Origin: an uncultured Eubacteriales bacterium
GTDB taxonomy: Bacteria; Bacillota; Clostridia; Christensenellales; CAG-138
NCBI GenBank assembly: GCA_900545265.1
Contig: UQYI01000012.1
Location: 1-64,000 of the forward strand
Length of the DNA: 64,000 bases
Reading direction: 5' to 3'
The notes beneath the pieces were generated by a model. That model did not search any database. It saw nothing but the letters and a program-made list of their open reading frames with translations, and was not told where the DNA came from. Shown piece by piece: positions 50,803 through 58,658 of the stretch. The position numbers and the translations under genes were made by a program. The number at the start of each line of letters is the position of its first letter. Within the stretch, counting starts at the first letter, position 1.

Positions 50803-51492
50803 ATGGATATTTCAGGAAAAATGCTGGGCGGCATGCCCATATCCGATAAGCTCAGAACCATGGTGCAGGACAGGATCTATCCCTACCGGGAGCTTATGGC
50901 TTATTACAACTGCGCCATGATGGAGGTGGCCACCAAGTTCAACGTGCTCAACGAGGAGCTTTCCCTGCAGTATGACCGCAACCCCATCGAAAGCATCCGG
51001 ACCCGGCTCAAGTCTGTAGACAGCATTGCCGAAAAGCTCACCCGCAAGGGCATTTCTCTGCCTTTGAATGTGGAAAAGATCCAGGAGGAGATCCACGATA
51101 TTGCCGGCGTGCGGGTGATATGCTCCTATCCTTCGGATATATACATGCTTTCGGAGGCATTTTTGCGGCAGGATGATATCTTTCTGGTGGAGCGCAAGGA
51201 CTATATCCAGAACCCGAAGCCCAACGGCTACAGGAGCCTCCATCTGATCGTGGAGGTGCCCATCTTTCTCCATAACCGCAAAAAGCTCATGAAGGTGGAG
51301 GTGCAGTTCCGCACCATCTCCATGGACTGGTGGGCCAGTCTGGAGCATAAGATCCGCTACAAGAAGGATCTGGGGGAGGCAAATCAGGCCCATATCGAGC
51401 AGGAGCTGAAAGAGTGTGCCGAAATCAGCGCCGCATTGGATAAGCGTATGGAAGCGCTCCAGCAGCAGGCCAATGCCGCCCGGGAAAAATAA
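50803..51492 (+). CDS. Small alarmone synthetase (RelA/SpoT synthetase domain)
   Basis: The 229-residue protein contains only the RelA/SpoT synthetase domain: RLKSVDSIAEKLTRKG, IHDIAGVRVICSYPSDIY, NPKPNGYRSLHLIVEVP, VEVQFRT and WWASLEHKIRYKK. There is no hydrolase, TGS or ACT domain, so it is of the RelQ/RelP class and would make (p)ppGpp from ATP and GTP or GDP. The C-terminal helix (QELKECAEISAALDKRMEALQQQANAA) fits the tetramer-forming tail of the class. A weak AGGGGC site lies before the ATG. Confidence 0.92.
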   Translation: MDISGKMLGGMPISDKLRTMVQDRIYPYRELMAYYNCAMMEVATKFNVLNEELSLQYDRNPIESIRTRLKSVDSIAEKLTRKGISLPLNVEKIQEEIHDIAGVRVICSYPSDIYMLSEAFLRQDDIFLVERKDYIQNPKPNGYRSLHLIVEVPIFLHNRKKLMKVEVQFRTISMDWWASLEHKIRYKKDLGEANQAHIEQELKECAEISAALDKRMEALQQQANAAREK

Positions 51493-51507
51493 TACCCCGG
51501 TGCCCCA

Positions 51508-51536
51508 TTGACAAATGCCCCAGGGCGGCGTATACT
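51508..51536 (+). promoter_or_regulatory. Promoter of the cysK leader
   Basis: Consensus TTGACA (51508-51513), 17 nt and TATACT (51531-51536). The start of the RNA can form a small CTACC/GGTAG hairpin (51546-51560). Confidence 0.88.
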
Positions 51537-51577
51537 CTGACCAACCTACCAGGTGGGTAGATAAAAGGGGACATTCC

Positions 51578-51661
51578 ATGAGCACTTATGGCAGCATGTG
51601 TAAGGAGATGCGGATGTGTATCTGCGGATACGCCCGGCTTGCCCTGCCTGCTGCGGGATGA
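51578..51661 (+). CDS. Cysteine-containing leader peptide
   Basis: The 27-residue frame reads MSTYGSMCKEMRMCICGYAR and then LALPAAG. It has three Cys and four Met, with AAAAGGGG about 7 bases before the ATG. It lies between a consensus promoter and a strong terminator, upstream of cysteine synthase. This is the layout of amino-acid attenuation: a ribosome slowed at Cys codons 8, 14 and 16 would alter folding of the RNA downstream. The antiterminator pairing is not resolved. Confidence 0.65.
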   Translation: MSTYGSMCKEMRMCICGYARLALPAAG

Positions 51662-51683
51662 TCTTTTCATATCTGTAAGCGGA

Positions 51684-51717
51684 AGCAGAAGGCCGGGGCG
51701 GGCTTTCTGCTTTTTTT
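51684..51717 (+). terminator. Attenuator terminator upstream of cysK
   Basis: AGCAGAAGGCC (51684-51694) pairs with GGCTTTCTGCT (51701-51711) with one G-U pair, followed by a run of seven T. It is 132 bases before the cysK ATG. Confidence 0.9.
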
Positions 51718-51848
51718 GTACTTATATTTGCAGGAGAGGAGCCGCTTTGTGAAGCAGTTTTTTACAGGATTCCGATGTTGGGGAGAGGAGAAGGAAAAAT
51801 GTTCCTCTCCGCCCCGCACTACATATGGATCAAAGGAGAAAAACGATA

Positions 51849-52793
51849 ATGGCACATATATATACATCCGCCGATCAGCTTATCGGCCACACCCCCCTGC
51901 TGGAACTTGTGCATCAGGAACGGGCTTACGGCCTGAAGGCACGGATCCTGGCCAAGCTGGAATATTTTAACCCCGCCGGTTCCGTAAAGGACCGCATTGC
52001 CAAAGCCATGCTGGACGATGCCCAGGCACGGGGACTCATAGGCCCGGGGTCGGTGCTCATAGAGCCTACCAGCGGCAACACAGGCATCGGCCTTGCCTCC
52101 GTGGCGGCGGCAAGGGGGTACCGGCTGCTCATCGTCATGCCGGATTACATGAGCGTGGAGCGGCGGCAGATCATGCAGGCCTATGGGGCGGAACTGATAT
52201 TGACGCCCGGCGCAAAGGGCATGGCCGGAGCCATAGAAAAGGCGCAGGCGCTGGCAAAGGAGATTCCCGGCAGCTTTATCCCGGGGCAGTTTACCAATGC
52301 GGCCAACCCCCGGGCTCATTATGAGACTACCGGCCCGGAGATCTGGGCGGATACGGAAGGAAACGTAGACCTCTTTGTGGCCGGGGTAGGCACCGGAGGC
52401 ACCATTACCGGGACGGGCCGGTATCTGAAGGAGAAAAATCCCCGGCTGTATGTGGCGGCTGTGGAGCCGTGGAGTTCGCCCGTTCTTTCCGGAGGGCAGG
52501 CAGGCCCCCACAAGATACAGGGCATCGGGGCGGGCTTTGTGCCGGATACCCTGGATACGGATGTATATGATGAAGTGATCCCCGTGCAGAATGAGGATGC
52601 CTTTGCCCTGGGCCGGGAGATAGGCCGCAGGGAAGGGGTGCTGGTGGGGATATTCTCCGGAGCGGCGGTATGGGCGGCCATAGAGCTGGCCCGGCGGCCG
52701 GAGAATGAGGGCCGGACCATTGTGGTTTTGCTGCCGGACACCGGAGACAGATATCTTTCCACCCCCTTGTTTGCAGAGGAGAAAAAGGAGTAA
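51849..52793 (+). CDS. cysK: Cysteine synthase (O-acetylserine sulfhydrylase)
   Basis: The 314-residue PLP enzyme shows CysK motifs: GHTPLLEL near the start, NPAGSVKDRIAK with the PLP lysine near 43, EPTSGNTGIGLA near 70, and GTGGTITGTG near 180. It makes cysteine from O-acetylserine and sulfide. The ATG at 51849 follows AAGGAGA; an upstream in-frame ATG at 51825 has a worse site. A leader with promoter, Cys-rich peptide and terminator lies upstream. The HD-domain gene follows after 39 bases. Confidence 0.95.
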   Translation: MAHIYTSADQLIGHTPLLELVHQERAYGLKARILAKLEYFNPAGSVKDRIAKAMLDDAQARGLIGPGSVLIEPTSGNTGIGLASVAAARGYRLLIVMPDYMSVERRQIMQAYGAELILTPGAKGMAGAIEKAQALAKEIPGSFIPGQFTNAANPRAHYETTGPEIWADTEGNVDLFVAGVGTGGTITGTGRYLKEKNPRLYVAAVEPWSSPVLSGGQAGPHKIQGIGAGFVPDTLDTDVYDEVIPVQNEDAFALGREIGRREGVLVGIFSGAAVWAAIELARRPENEGRTIVVLLPDTGDRYLSTPLFAEEKKE

Positions 52794-52832
52794 AATAAAA
52801 CGATCTCAATTTTTACGGAGGAAGCAGATACA

Positions 52833-53399
52833 ATGATCCCTACCAGAGAAGAAGCCACGGCCCTGCTGGAAACCTATAATCAGGAGCCCTTTCATCTGAA
52901 GCACGCCCAGATCGTTTCCGGAGTGATGGAATATTTTGCCCGGGAGCTGGGCTACGGAGAAGAAGCGGAGTTCTGGGGGCTGGTGGGCCTGCTCCACGAC
53001 CTGGACTTTGAAAAATACCCGGAGCAGCACTGCATCAAAGAGCAGCAGCTCATGCGGGAAGCCGGGCTGGACGAACGGCTCATTCGGGCTGCCGCCAGCC
53101 ATGGCTACGGCCTTACCGGAGATATAAAGCCCGAGCATGAAATGGAAAAGGTGCTTTATGCTACGGATGAGCTTACGGGCCTTATCGGCGCCGTGGCGAT
53201 CATGCGGCCCTCCCGGAGCGTGGCGGATCTGGAGCTGAAATCCGTAAAGAAAAAGTTCAAAACTCCTGCCTTTGCCGCAGGCTGTTCCCGGGAAGTCATC
53301 CAGCGGGGAGCGGATATGCTGGGCTGGAGTCTGGATGAATTGATAGAGCGGACCATTCTGGCCATGCGGGCTACCCCTGCCGCCCGCTGGGATGACTGA
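52833..53399 (+). CDS. HD-domain hydrolase
   Basis: The 188-residue protein carries an HD metal-binding pattern: FHLKHAQIVSGVMEYFARELG, GLLHDLDFEKYPEQH near residue 53 and AAASHGY near 88. This type hydrolyses phosphoesters or nucleotides; the substrate is unknown. ACGGAGGAAGC lies upstream of the ATG. Its stop overlaps or adjoins the next gene, so the two probably act together. Confidence 0.85.
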   Translation: MIPTREEATALLETYNQEPFHLKHAQIVSGVMEYFARELGYGEEAEFWGLVGLLHDLDFEKYPEQHCIKEQQLMREAGLDERLIRAAASHGYGLTGDIKPEHEMEKVLYATDELTGLIGAVAIMRPSRSVADLELKSVKKKFKTPAFAAGCSREVIQRGADMLGWSLDELIERTILAMRATPAARWDD

Positions 53400-53409
53400 G
53401 GGCGGCTCT

Positions 53410-54555
53410 ATGGATATGACCCTGGAGGCCTTTGCCGCTCTGGAGCCGGGCAGCTATGTGCTGCTGGATATACGCAATGTCCAAAGCCGGGAATATGGTT
53501 GTATCCCCGGCTCTTTGGCCATGCCCCGGGAGGCGCTGGAGGACTGTACCCTGCCCCATGACGGCAGAAAGCTTATTGTATACTGCGCCCGGGGGCAGTT
53601 CAGCCGGGAGGCGGCGGAGATGCTGGCGGAACAGGGGTATGAGGCTTTCAGCCTGGAGGGAGGCTATTCCGCCTGGCTGAAGGGGCAGATGCAGCGGCAG
53701 CAGGAAAATCTGCAGGAAAAGGCGGAAACCAGCCTGCAAAAAAAGTTTCGTCAGCCGTTGTGGTGCCAGTTTACCAAAGCCATTCGCCGGTATGCGCTGG
53801 TACAGGAAGGGGACAGGATCGCCGTGTGCATTTCGGGAGGCAAGGATTCCATGCTCATGGCCAAACTCTTTCAGCAGCTGCAGCTTCACAGCAAATTCCC
53901 CTTTGAGGTGCGCTTTCTGGTGATGGATCCGGGTTACAGCCCGGAAAACCGGCGCATCATTGAGGAGAACGCCCGGAAGCTGGGTGTGCCCATAGAAATA
54001 TTTGAATCGGACATCTTTGCCTCTGTCTATCATGTGGAAAAATCCCCCTGCTACCTGTGCGCCCGGATGCGCAGGGGTCACCTGTATCACTACGCCCGGG
54101 AACTGGGCTGCAACAAGATCGCCCTGGGGCATCATTATGACGATGTGATAGAGACCATTTTGATGAGTATGCTTTGGGGCGGGCAGATACAGACCATGAT
54201 GCCCAAGCTCCACAGCACCAACTTCCCGGGGATGGAGCTGATACGCCCCCTGTATCTGATCCGGGAGAAGGATATAAAGGCCTGGCGGGATTATAACGGG
54301 CTGTATTTTATTCAGTGCGCCTGCAAGTTTACCGATACCTGCACCAGCTGCACCAACAACGAGAACCGTTCCAAGCGGATGGAGGTAAAGGAGCTTATCC
54401 GCCGGATGAGGGCGGACAACCCCCAGGTGGAGGCCAGGATCTTTGCCAGCGTGGAAAACGTGAGCCTGGACGCCGTGGTGGGCTATAAGACCGGGGGCAG
54501 GCGGTACAGTTTTCTGGATACCTACGACCGGAACCCTCCTGCAGAAGAGGAATGA
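53410..54555 (+). CDS. Rhodanese-PP-loop (TtcA/TilS-like) fusion protein
   Basis: The product has a rhodanese domain in about residues 1-95 (VYCARGQFSREAAEML holds the active Cys) joined to a TtcA-like PP-loop ATPase: VCISGGKDSMLMAKLF near 135, CYLCARMRRGHLYHYARELGCNKIALGHHYDD near 215 and CTSCTNN near 320. TtcA-type enzymes thiolate tRNA, and rhodanese domains carry the persulfide sulfur, so one chain could do both steps. I start at 53410 after GAGGGCGG; an ATG at 53392 overlaps the HD gene. cysK upstream fits a sulfur context. Confidence 0.88.
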   Translation: MDMTLEAFAALEPGSYVLLDIRNVQSREYGCIPGSLAMPREALEDCTLPHDGRKLIVYCARGQFSREAAEMLAEQGYEAFSLEGGYSAWLKGQMQRQQENLQEKAETSLQKKFRQPLWCQFTKAIRRYALVQEGDRIAVCISGGKDSMLMAKLFQQLQLHSKFPFEVRFLVMDPGYSPENRRIIEENARKLGVPIEIFESDIFASVYHVEKSPCYLCARMRRGHLYHYARELGCNKIALGHHYDDVIETILMSMLWGGQIQTMMPKLHSTNFPGMELIRPLYLIREKDIKAWRDYNGLYFIQCACKFTDTCTSCTNNENRSKRMEVKELIRRMRADNPQVEARIFASVENVSLDAVVGYKTGGRRYSFLDTYDRNPPAEEE

Positions 54556-54598
54556 CCGCCGGAACCCGGCCGGAGCGGAGAAAAGGAACAAAACCTGA

Positions 54599-54702
54599 CC
54601 CGAAGGGCGGGGGATGCACGGCGCGGAGACCGCGCCTGCGGGGCGCAGCCCCGCAGAGCAGGGCGGCGAAAGCCGCACTGCGTGCATCCCCCGCCCTTCG
54701 GG
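54599..54702. repeat. Three-hairpin intergenic element, variant B2
   Basis: The closing stem is a perfect 22-bp inverted repeat (54599-54620 with 54681-54702, CCCGAAGGGCGGGGGATGCA...). Inside are GCGCGG/CCGCGC, CTGCGGGGC/GCCCCGCAG and GGCGGC/GCCGC. It fills the gap between convergent genes and could also end transcription. Confidence 0.92.
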
Positions 54703-54741
54703 CCTGTGCAAAAGCTTTATTGGCGGGAAAACCGGCCGGGC

Positions 54742-55548
54742 TCACAGCAGGGGCGTGATCTCCTTTACGGAAGAGAAGATCAGGTGGGGCTGATCCGGGT
54801 AGCGGGGCAGCTCTTCCAGCCTGCCCTCCCCGGAAAGCACCAGGATGGAGGTCAGCCCGTTGCGGATCCCGGCGGGGATATCCGTATACAGCCGGTCTCC
54901 CACCATGGCCGTTTCCTGACGCAGAGCCCCGGCCCGCATAAGGGCATAGTCAATGATCCCCGGGTGGGGCTTGCCCAGAATGATATCCGGGTGCCGGCCG
55001 GAAGAGGCGGCGATAAAGGCTTCTATGGCCCCGATATCCGGGATAAAGCCGCCCTTTACGGGGCAGTTGATATCCGGATGTGTGGCAATGTAGGGGACGC
55101 CCCGCCGGGCCAGCGAGCAGGCGGTGGCCAGGGACGCATAGGTCAGGGTGGTATCAAAGCCCGTGACCAGCACTTCCGCTTCTTCGCCGCCCAAAGGGAT
55201 GCCCCAGCGGGAAAACTCCGCCTGCAGGGAAGGGTTTCCCAGAAGAAATACATGTTTGCCCGGATAGCGCCGCTTTACATAGGCGGCGGTAACTTCTCCG
55301 GAAGCGATGATCTTTTCCTTGTCTACGGGGAATCCCATGGTCTGGAACTTACGCACATAGTCCTCCCGCCCCCGGGATGAGTTATTGGTCAAAAACAGAT
55401 AGCGGCGTCCGGTGGCTTCAATGCGGCGGAGAAAGTCCACTGCGCCCTCTATCCAGCTGTCCTCCAGATATACCGTGCCGTCCAGATCCAGCAGAAAGCA
55501 GCGGATGTTTGCCAGCCGCCCCTCCCGATCCTCATTTATCCAAGCCAT
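54742..55548 (-). CDS. NagD-like HAD phosphatase
   Basis: The 268-residue protein has HAD motifs LLDLDGTVYLEDSW near residue 20, FLTNNSS near 50 and GKPHPGIIDYAL with MVGDRLYTDIPAGIRNGLTSILVL near 210. The C2-type cap matches the NagD/4-nitrophenylphosphatase family, which removes phosphate from sugar phosphates or nucleotides. The start at 55548 follows AAGGAGA; the open frame runs further upstream without similarity. It is convergent with the rhodanese fusion gene. Confidence 0.92.
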   Translation of the reverse strand: MAWINEDREGRLANIRCFLLDLDGTVYLEDSWIEGAVDFLRRIEATGRRYLFLTNNSSRGREDYVRKFQTMGFPVDKEKIIASGEVTAAYVKRRYPGKHVFLLGNPSLQAEFSRWGIPLGGEEAEVLVTGFDTTLTYASLATACSLARRGVPYIATHPDINCPVKGGFIPDIGAIEAFIAASSGRHPDIILGKPHPGIIDYALMRAGALRQETAMVGDRLYTDIPAGIRNGLTSILVLSGEGRLEELPRYPDQPHLIFSSVKEITPLL

Positions 55549-55690
55549 AGCCGTCTCCTTGCGTGTTTCTGCCTGTATTGTACGCCTAAAGACGTCTCTC
55601 TGCAAGCAGAAGCCCGGGAGGTCATGCCTCCCCGGCTTTACGGAGGGATTGCTGTGATGCTTTTCAGGTGCGGAGAAACGGGAAGAACGC

Positions 55691-55795
55691 TGTATACGAA
55701 CCCGCCGCAAATGGGAGTGCCCCGGTATTCGGGGAGCGGGATGCACCTTTGGGCGCTGCAGGCCGGTTCCCGGCCGTGCATCCCCTCGCCGGCCC
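55691..55795. repeat. Reduced hairpin element, variant B3
   Basis: GGGATGCAC (55738-55746) pairs with GTGCATCCC (55776-55784). Only the GGCCGG/CCGGCC hairpin is clear inside. GTATAC lies on the 5' side at about 55692. This is a shorter or decayed form of the family. Confidence 0.65.
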
Positions 55796-55858
55796 GGGAC
55801 AGGGCTGGACAGGGGCAGGAGAAACGGTTACAAATAGAGTAAAAAAGGAGACGGGACC

Positions 55859-56250
55859 ATGAATAAGATATGGAGCAAGCTGTATGCAGAAGCCAGGGCA
55901 GTGCTGAAGCCCCGCAAGGTATCCGGAATAATAGAAGCCGGCGGGGTGGGGGGGCCATCGAATCGGCATCCGGGCGGATCTATGTGGGTGTTTGCGTGGA
56001 TGGCGCCTGCACCCTGGGGATCTGTGCCGAAAGAAATGCGGTTTTTAATATGCTTACCAACGGCGAGGACGCCATAAGGCGGGTGGTAGCTGTGAATTGG
56101 GACGGAAAAGTCATGCCTCCCTGCGGCGCCTGCCGTGAGCTTATGGCACAGCTCATGCCGGAGGGATATAAGAATGTGGAAGTGATGCTGGATTACGAGA
56201 AAAACGAGATCGTGACCCTGGAAGCCCTTACCCCTCACTGGTGGATATGA
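55859..56250 (+). pseudogene. Cytidine deaminase-like gene with a frameshift
   Basis: Frame 1 starts with AAGGAG-preceded ATG and gives MNKIWSKLYAEARAVLKPRK. After the G7 run at 55948-55954 the homology moves to another frame: GGAIESASGRIYVGVCVDGA, LGICAERNAVFNML and PPCGACRELMAQLMPEGYKN, the zinc and Glu sites of cytidine deaminases. One more G would restore one frame of about 130 residues. Everything else is intact, so the change is recent, a sequencing error or a slippage site. The enzyme would turn cytidine or a related nucleoside into the uridine form. Confidence 0.8.
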
Positions 56251-56293
56251 CCGATTACGGTCTTTGTACCATGGACAGGCCTGCAGATCTGCA

Positions 56294-56333
56294 CAAAAAA
56301 AGATCCTTCCGCAACATGTGCGGAGGATCTTTT
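56294..56333. terminator. Bidirectional terminator
   Basis: AAAAGATCCTTCCGCA (56297-56312) and TGCGGAGGATCTTTT (56319-56333) form a long stem, with seven A on the left. It serves the convergent deaminase and zinc-ribbon genes. Confidence 0.92.
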
Positions 56334-56347
56334 GCCGGAAAAGTGAT

Positions 56348-56623
56348 TTATCTGCGATGTTTGGCGTAGCAGGCAGAGCAGTAGATGGGCTTGTCGTTGC
56401 GGGGCTGGAAGGGAACCTTGGTGGGTGCGCCGCAGTCTGCGCACACTGCATCATACATTTCCCGCTCGCCGCCGCGCTGCTGGCTCTTGCGGTTGTTGCG
56501 GCAATCCTTGCAGCGGACGGGCTCATTCTGGAATCCCTTCTCCGCATAAAACTCCTGCTCGCCGGCAGTGAAAATGAATTCGCGGCCGCAGTCCCTGCAT
56601 ACCAGTGTCTTGTCTTCGTACAT
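56348..56623 (-). CDS. Zinc-ribbon domain protein
   Basis: The 91-residue protein has two zinc ribbons: CRDCGREFIFTAGEQEFYAEKGFQNEPVRCKDC (zf-Tbcl type) and CADCGAPTKVPFQPRNDKPIYCSAC. The many basic residues between and after suggest nucleic-acid or ribosome binding, but no function is known. AAAGGGG lies before the ATG. It is encoded 27 bases after a ~215-nt structured RNA, probably in the same transcript. Confidence 0.88.
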   Translation of the reverse strand: MYEDKTLVCRDCGREFIFTAGEQEFYAEKGFQNEPVRCKDCRNNRKSQQRGGEREMYDAVCADCGAPTKVPFQPRNDKPIYCSACYAKHRR

Positions 56624-56649
56624 GTGTTGTCTTTCCCCTTTAAGTTAGT

Positions 56650-56864
56650 TATCCAAACAGGCTGACCTGGTCTTTGCCCCCACACCCGCCAACTGGAAGG
56701 TTCGCTCCTAAGCGCTGTGCTCCCCACTACTGCTTCTCTCGGTTGTATACCGGTTGGACTTACATCTAAGCCGCACCATGCTCACGGGCAATTTTACCCG
56801 CTTATGTGGATTGTTTCGCCTGCGACTGGCATCAACTTGCAACCACAGACCCTGCATTGGACAA
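56650..56864 (-). ncRNA. Structured RNA upstream of the zinc-ribbon gene (raiA-motif-like?)
   Basis: The stretch has no open frame and starts at a strong promoter. Its ends pair: TGTCCAA (from 56863) with TTGGATA (to 56650) and GCAGG with CCTGT. Inside are several hairpins: TGTGGTTG with CAATCCACA, GCGGGT with GCCCGT, CGGT with ACCG and GCGCT with AGCG. There is no T tract after the closing stem, so the RNA is a 5' leader or is cut from the mRNA. Size and shape recall the raiA-motif RNA of Firmicutes, but I assign that from memory only. 6S RNA fits less well because of the many hairpins. Confidence 0.65.
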
Positions 56865-56870
56865 TTTCAT

Positions 56871-56899
56871 ATTATATGCTAAAAAATCCCTGATTGCAA
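56871..56899 (-). promoter_or_regulatory. Promoter of the structured RNA
   Basis: On the minus strand TTGCAA (56899-56894), 17 nt and consensus TATAAT (56876-56871). Confidence 0.9.
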
Positions 56900-56997
56900 A
56901 TGTTTTTTATGGGTTAGAACGATGATTTTTCAACATTTTCCGCCCGAAAGGCGCCTTTTGTTACAAATTCATGTAAAAGAATGGATGGACTTTCGTT

Positions 56998-57558
56998 TCA
57001 GCGGATGGCGGCGGCATACTGGGCTCTGGGCCCGCCTACATATTTGGGGCGGGAAAAAGCCAGCACCAGATTGGCCTCTCCCATGCGCCGGAGGTCGGAA
57101 TGAACGGGCACCACTACGGGCCGCATATGCATGCCGATAAGGGTATCGCCTATATCCATGCCCAGCGTGGCCCGGCTCTGCAGCCCTTCCACCATAACGG
57201 GATCCTGAAGCCGGCTGTAGTATTCGGTGATGCAGGCGCCGCCGGCGTGGGCATGGGGCTTGACCCATACCTCGTCAAAGCCCAGCTTTGCGGCGGCGGT
57301 GCGTTCCATGCAAAGGGAGCGGTTGATATGCTCGCAGCCCTGCACCGCCAGCAGCAGGCCGGCTTCGCGTACAATGGGGAGAATACCGTCCAGAAGGGCT
57401 TTGGCAGCCTCCTGACTGGAGCAGGAGCCGATGCGCCGGCCCACCATCTCGCTGGTGGAGCAGCCCAGCACCATCAGGCTGCCGGGAGCGGGCTTGGCGG
57501 CCTCCAGAAGAATGGCCATGGCCTGAGCGGCCTGGCGGGAGATAGTTTCAAATTCCAT
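56998..57558 (-). CDS. DUF436 (YwlG-like) protein
   Basis: The 186-residue protein matches the DUF436/TIGR01440 family: LEAAKPAPGSLMVLGCSTSEMVGRRIGSCSS, LLAVQGCEHINRSLCMERTAAAKLG, VWVKPHAHAGGACITEYY and DIGDTLIGMHMRPVVVPV. Function is unknown although the family is widespread in Firmicutes. GAGGCGAT precedes the ATG. It is divergent from mutY. The 100 bases between its end and the RNA promoter hold nothing visible. Confidence 0.92.
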   Translation of the reverse strand: MEFETISRQAAQAMAILLEAAKPAPGSLMVLGCSTSEMVGRRIGSCSSQEAAKALLDGILPIVREAGLLLAVQGCEHINRSLCMERTAAAKLGFDEVWVKPHAHAGGACITEYYSRLQDPVMVEGLQSRATLGMDIGDTLIGMHMRPVVVPVHSDLRRMGEANLVLAFSRPKYVGGPRAQYAAAIR

Positions 57559-57588
57559 ATGGGATCGCCTCGTTTACTTGAATTTCCT

Positions 57589-57617
57589 TTGGCAGTATAG
57601 CACAACTGTGGTATACT
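57589..57617 (+). promoter_or_regulatory. mutY promoter, leaderless
   Basis: TTGGCA (57589-57594), 17 nt and TATACT (57612-57617) with a TG extension. Six bases follow and then the ATG at 57624, so the transcript should begin with the start codon. Confidence 0.85.
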
Positions 57618-57623
57618 GCCAAC

Positions 57624-58658
57624 ATGGATTTTATTTTCCTTCTTTTGCAATGGTATGATGCCAACCGGCGGGATCTGCCCTGGCGGCACACCCGGGATCC
57701 CTATCGCATCTGGGTATCGGAGATCATGCTCCAGCAGACCCGGGCGGCGGCGGTGATCCCCTATTACACCCGCTTTTTCGAAACGCTTCCCACACTGGAG
57801 GCTTTAGCCCTGTGCCCGCAGGAAACGCTGCTGAAGCTGTGGGAGGGGCTGGGCTACTATTCCCGGGCCAGAAATCTGCAAAAAACTGCACAGCTGCTGG
57901 TGCAGACCCGGGGCGGCACATTCCCACGGGAGGCAAAGGAATTGGAAAAGCTCCCGGGCATTGGCCCTTATACGGCGGGAGCTATTGCTTCCATTGCCTT
58001 TGGAGAACCGGAACCGGCGGTGGACGGCAACGTGCTGCGGATCCTTTCCCGGCTGTTTGATGATGAACGGGATGTTCTTCAACCTGCCACCCAGAAGCAT
58101 TGGCGGGAATTTCTGCGGCAGCAGGAGCTGATCCGGCCGGGAGACCTGAACCAGAGTTTTATGGATCTGGGATCTCTGGTATGCCTGCCCGAGGGACCCC
58201 GGTGCGAAAGCTGTCCATTGGGCGTCATATGTCTGGCCAGACAGCGGGGCACCCAGGCCCTGCGGCCTGTGCGTACCCAGAAAAAGCCCCGGCGCGTGGA
58301 AAAGATGACGGTATTTGTGCTGCGGGATCAGGAGGAGCAGCTATGGGTACGCCGCCGGGGAGAGACAGGGCTTTTGGCCGGGCTGTATGAACTGCCCAAT
58401 CTGCCGGGGCATCTTTCTGCGGAGGAAGCGGCCCGGGCTTTGACTCGTTGGGGGCTGCGGCTTACGGGAAGTCTGCTGGTGTATGGCCGCAGACATATCT
58501 TCACCCATGTAGAGTGGCAGATGCAGGTGTATGCCGGGCAGACGGAGGGCGCCATGCCTCCGGGGTATCTGCTTTATACGGGGAAGGAGCCTTTGCCTAC
58601 CGCTTTCAGAAAGTGTCTGCCGGAGGAGCAGACTCCTCAGAAAACCGGGCAGGCGTAA
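57624..58658 (+). CDS. mutY: A/G-specific adenine glycosylase MutY
   Basis: The 344-residue protein has the HhH-GPD fold with LPWRHTRDPYRIWVSEIMLQQT (catalytic Glu), the hairpin LPGIGPYTAGAIASIAF and the following Asp in AVDGNVLRILSRL, the [4Fe-4S] cluster C-x6-C-x2-C-x5-C near 188-204, and a C-terminal NUDIX-like domain for 8-oxoG recognition. It removes A opposite 8-oxoguanine. The -10 box lies 6 bases before the ATG and no ribosome site is visible, so it should be read from a leaderless mRNA. Confidence 0.96.
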   Translation: MDFIFLLLQWYDANRRDLPWRHTRDPYRIWVSEIMLQQTRAAAVIPYYTRFFETLPTLEALALCPQETLLKLWEGLGYYSRARNLQKTAQLLVQTRGGTFPREAKELEKLPGIGPYTAGAIASIAFGEPEPAVDGNVLRILSRLFDDERDVLQPATQKHWREFLRQQELIRPGDLNQSFMDLGSLVCLPEGPRCESCPLGVICLARQRGTQALRPVRTQKKPRRVEKMTVFVLRDQEEQLWVRRRGETGLLAGLYELPNLPGHLSAEEAARALTRWGLRLTGSLLVYGRRHIFTHVEWQMQVYAGQTEGAMPPGYLLYTGKEPLPTAFRKCLPEEQTPQKTGQA

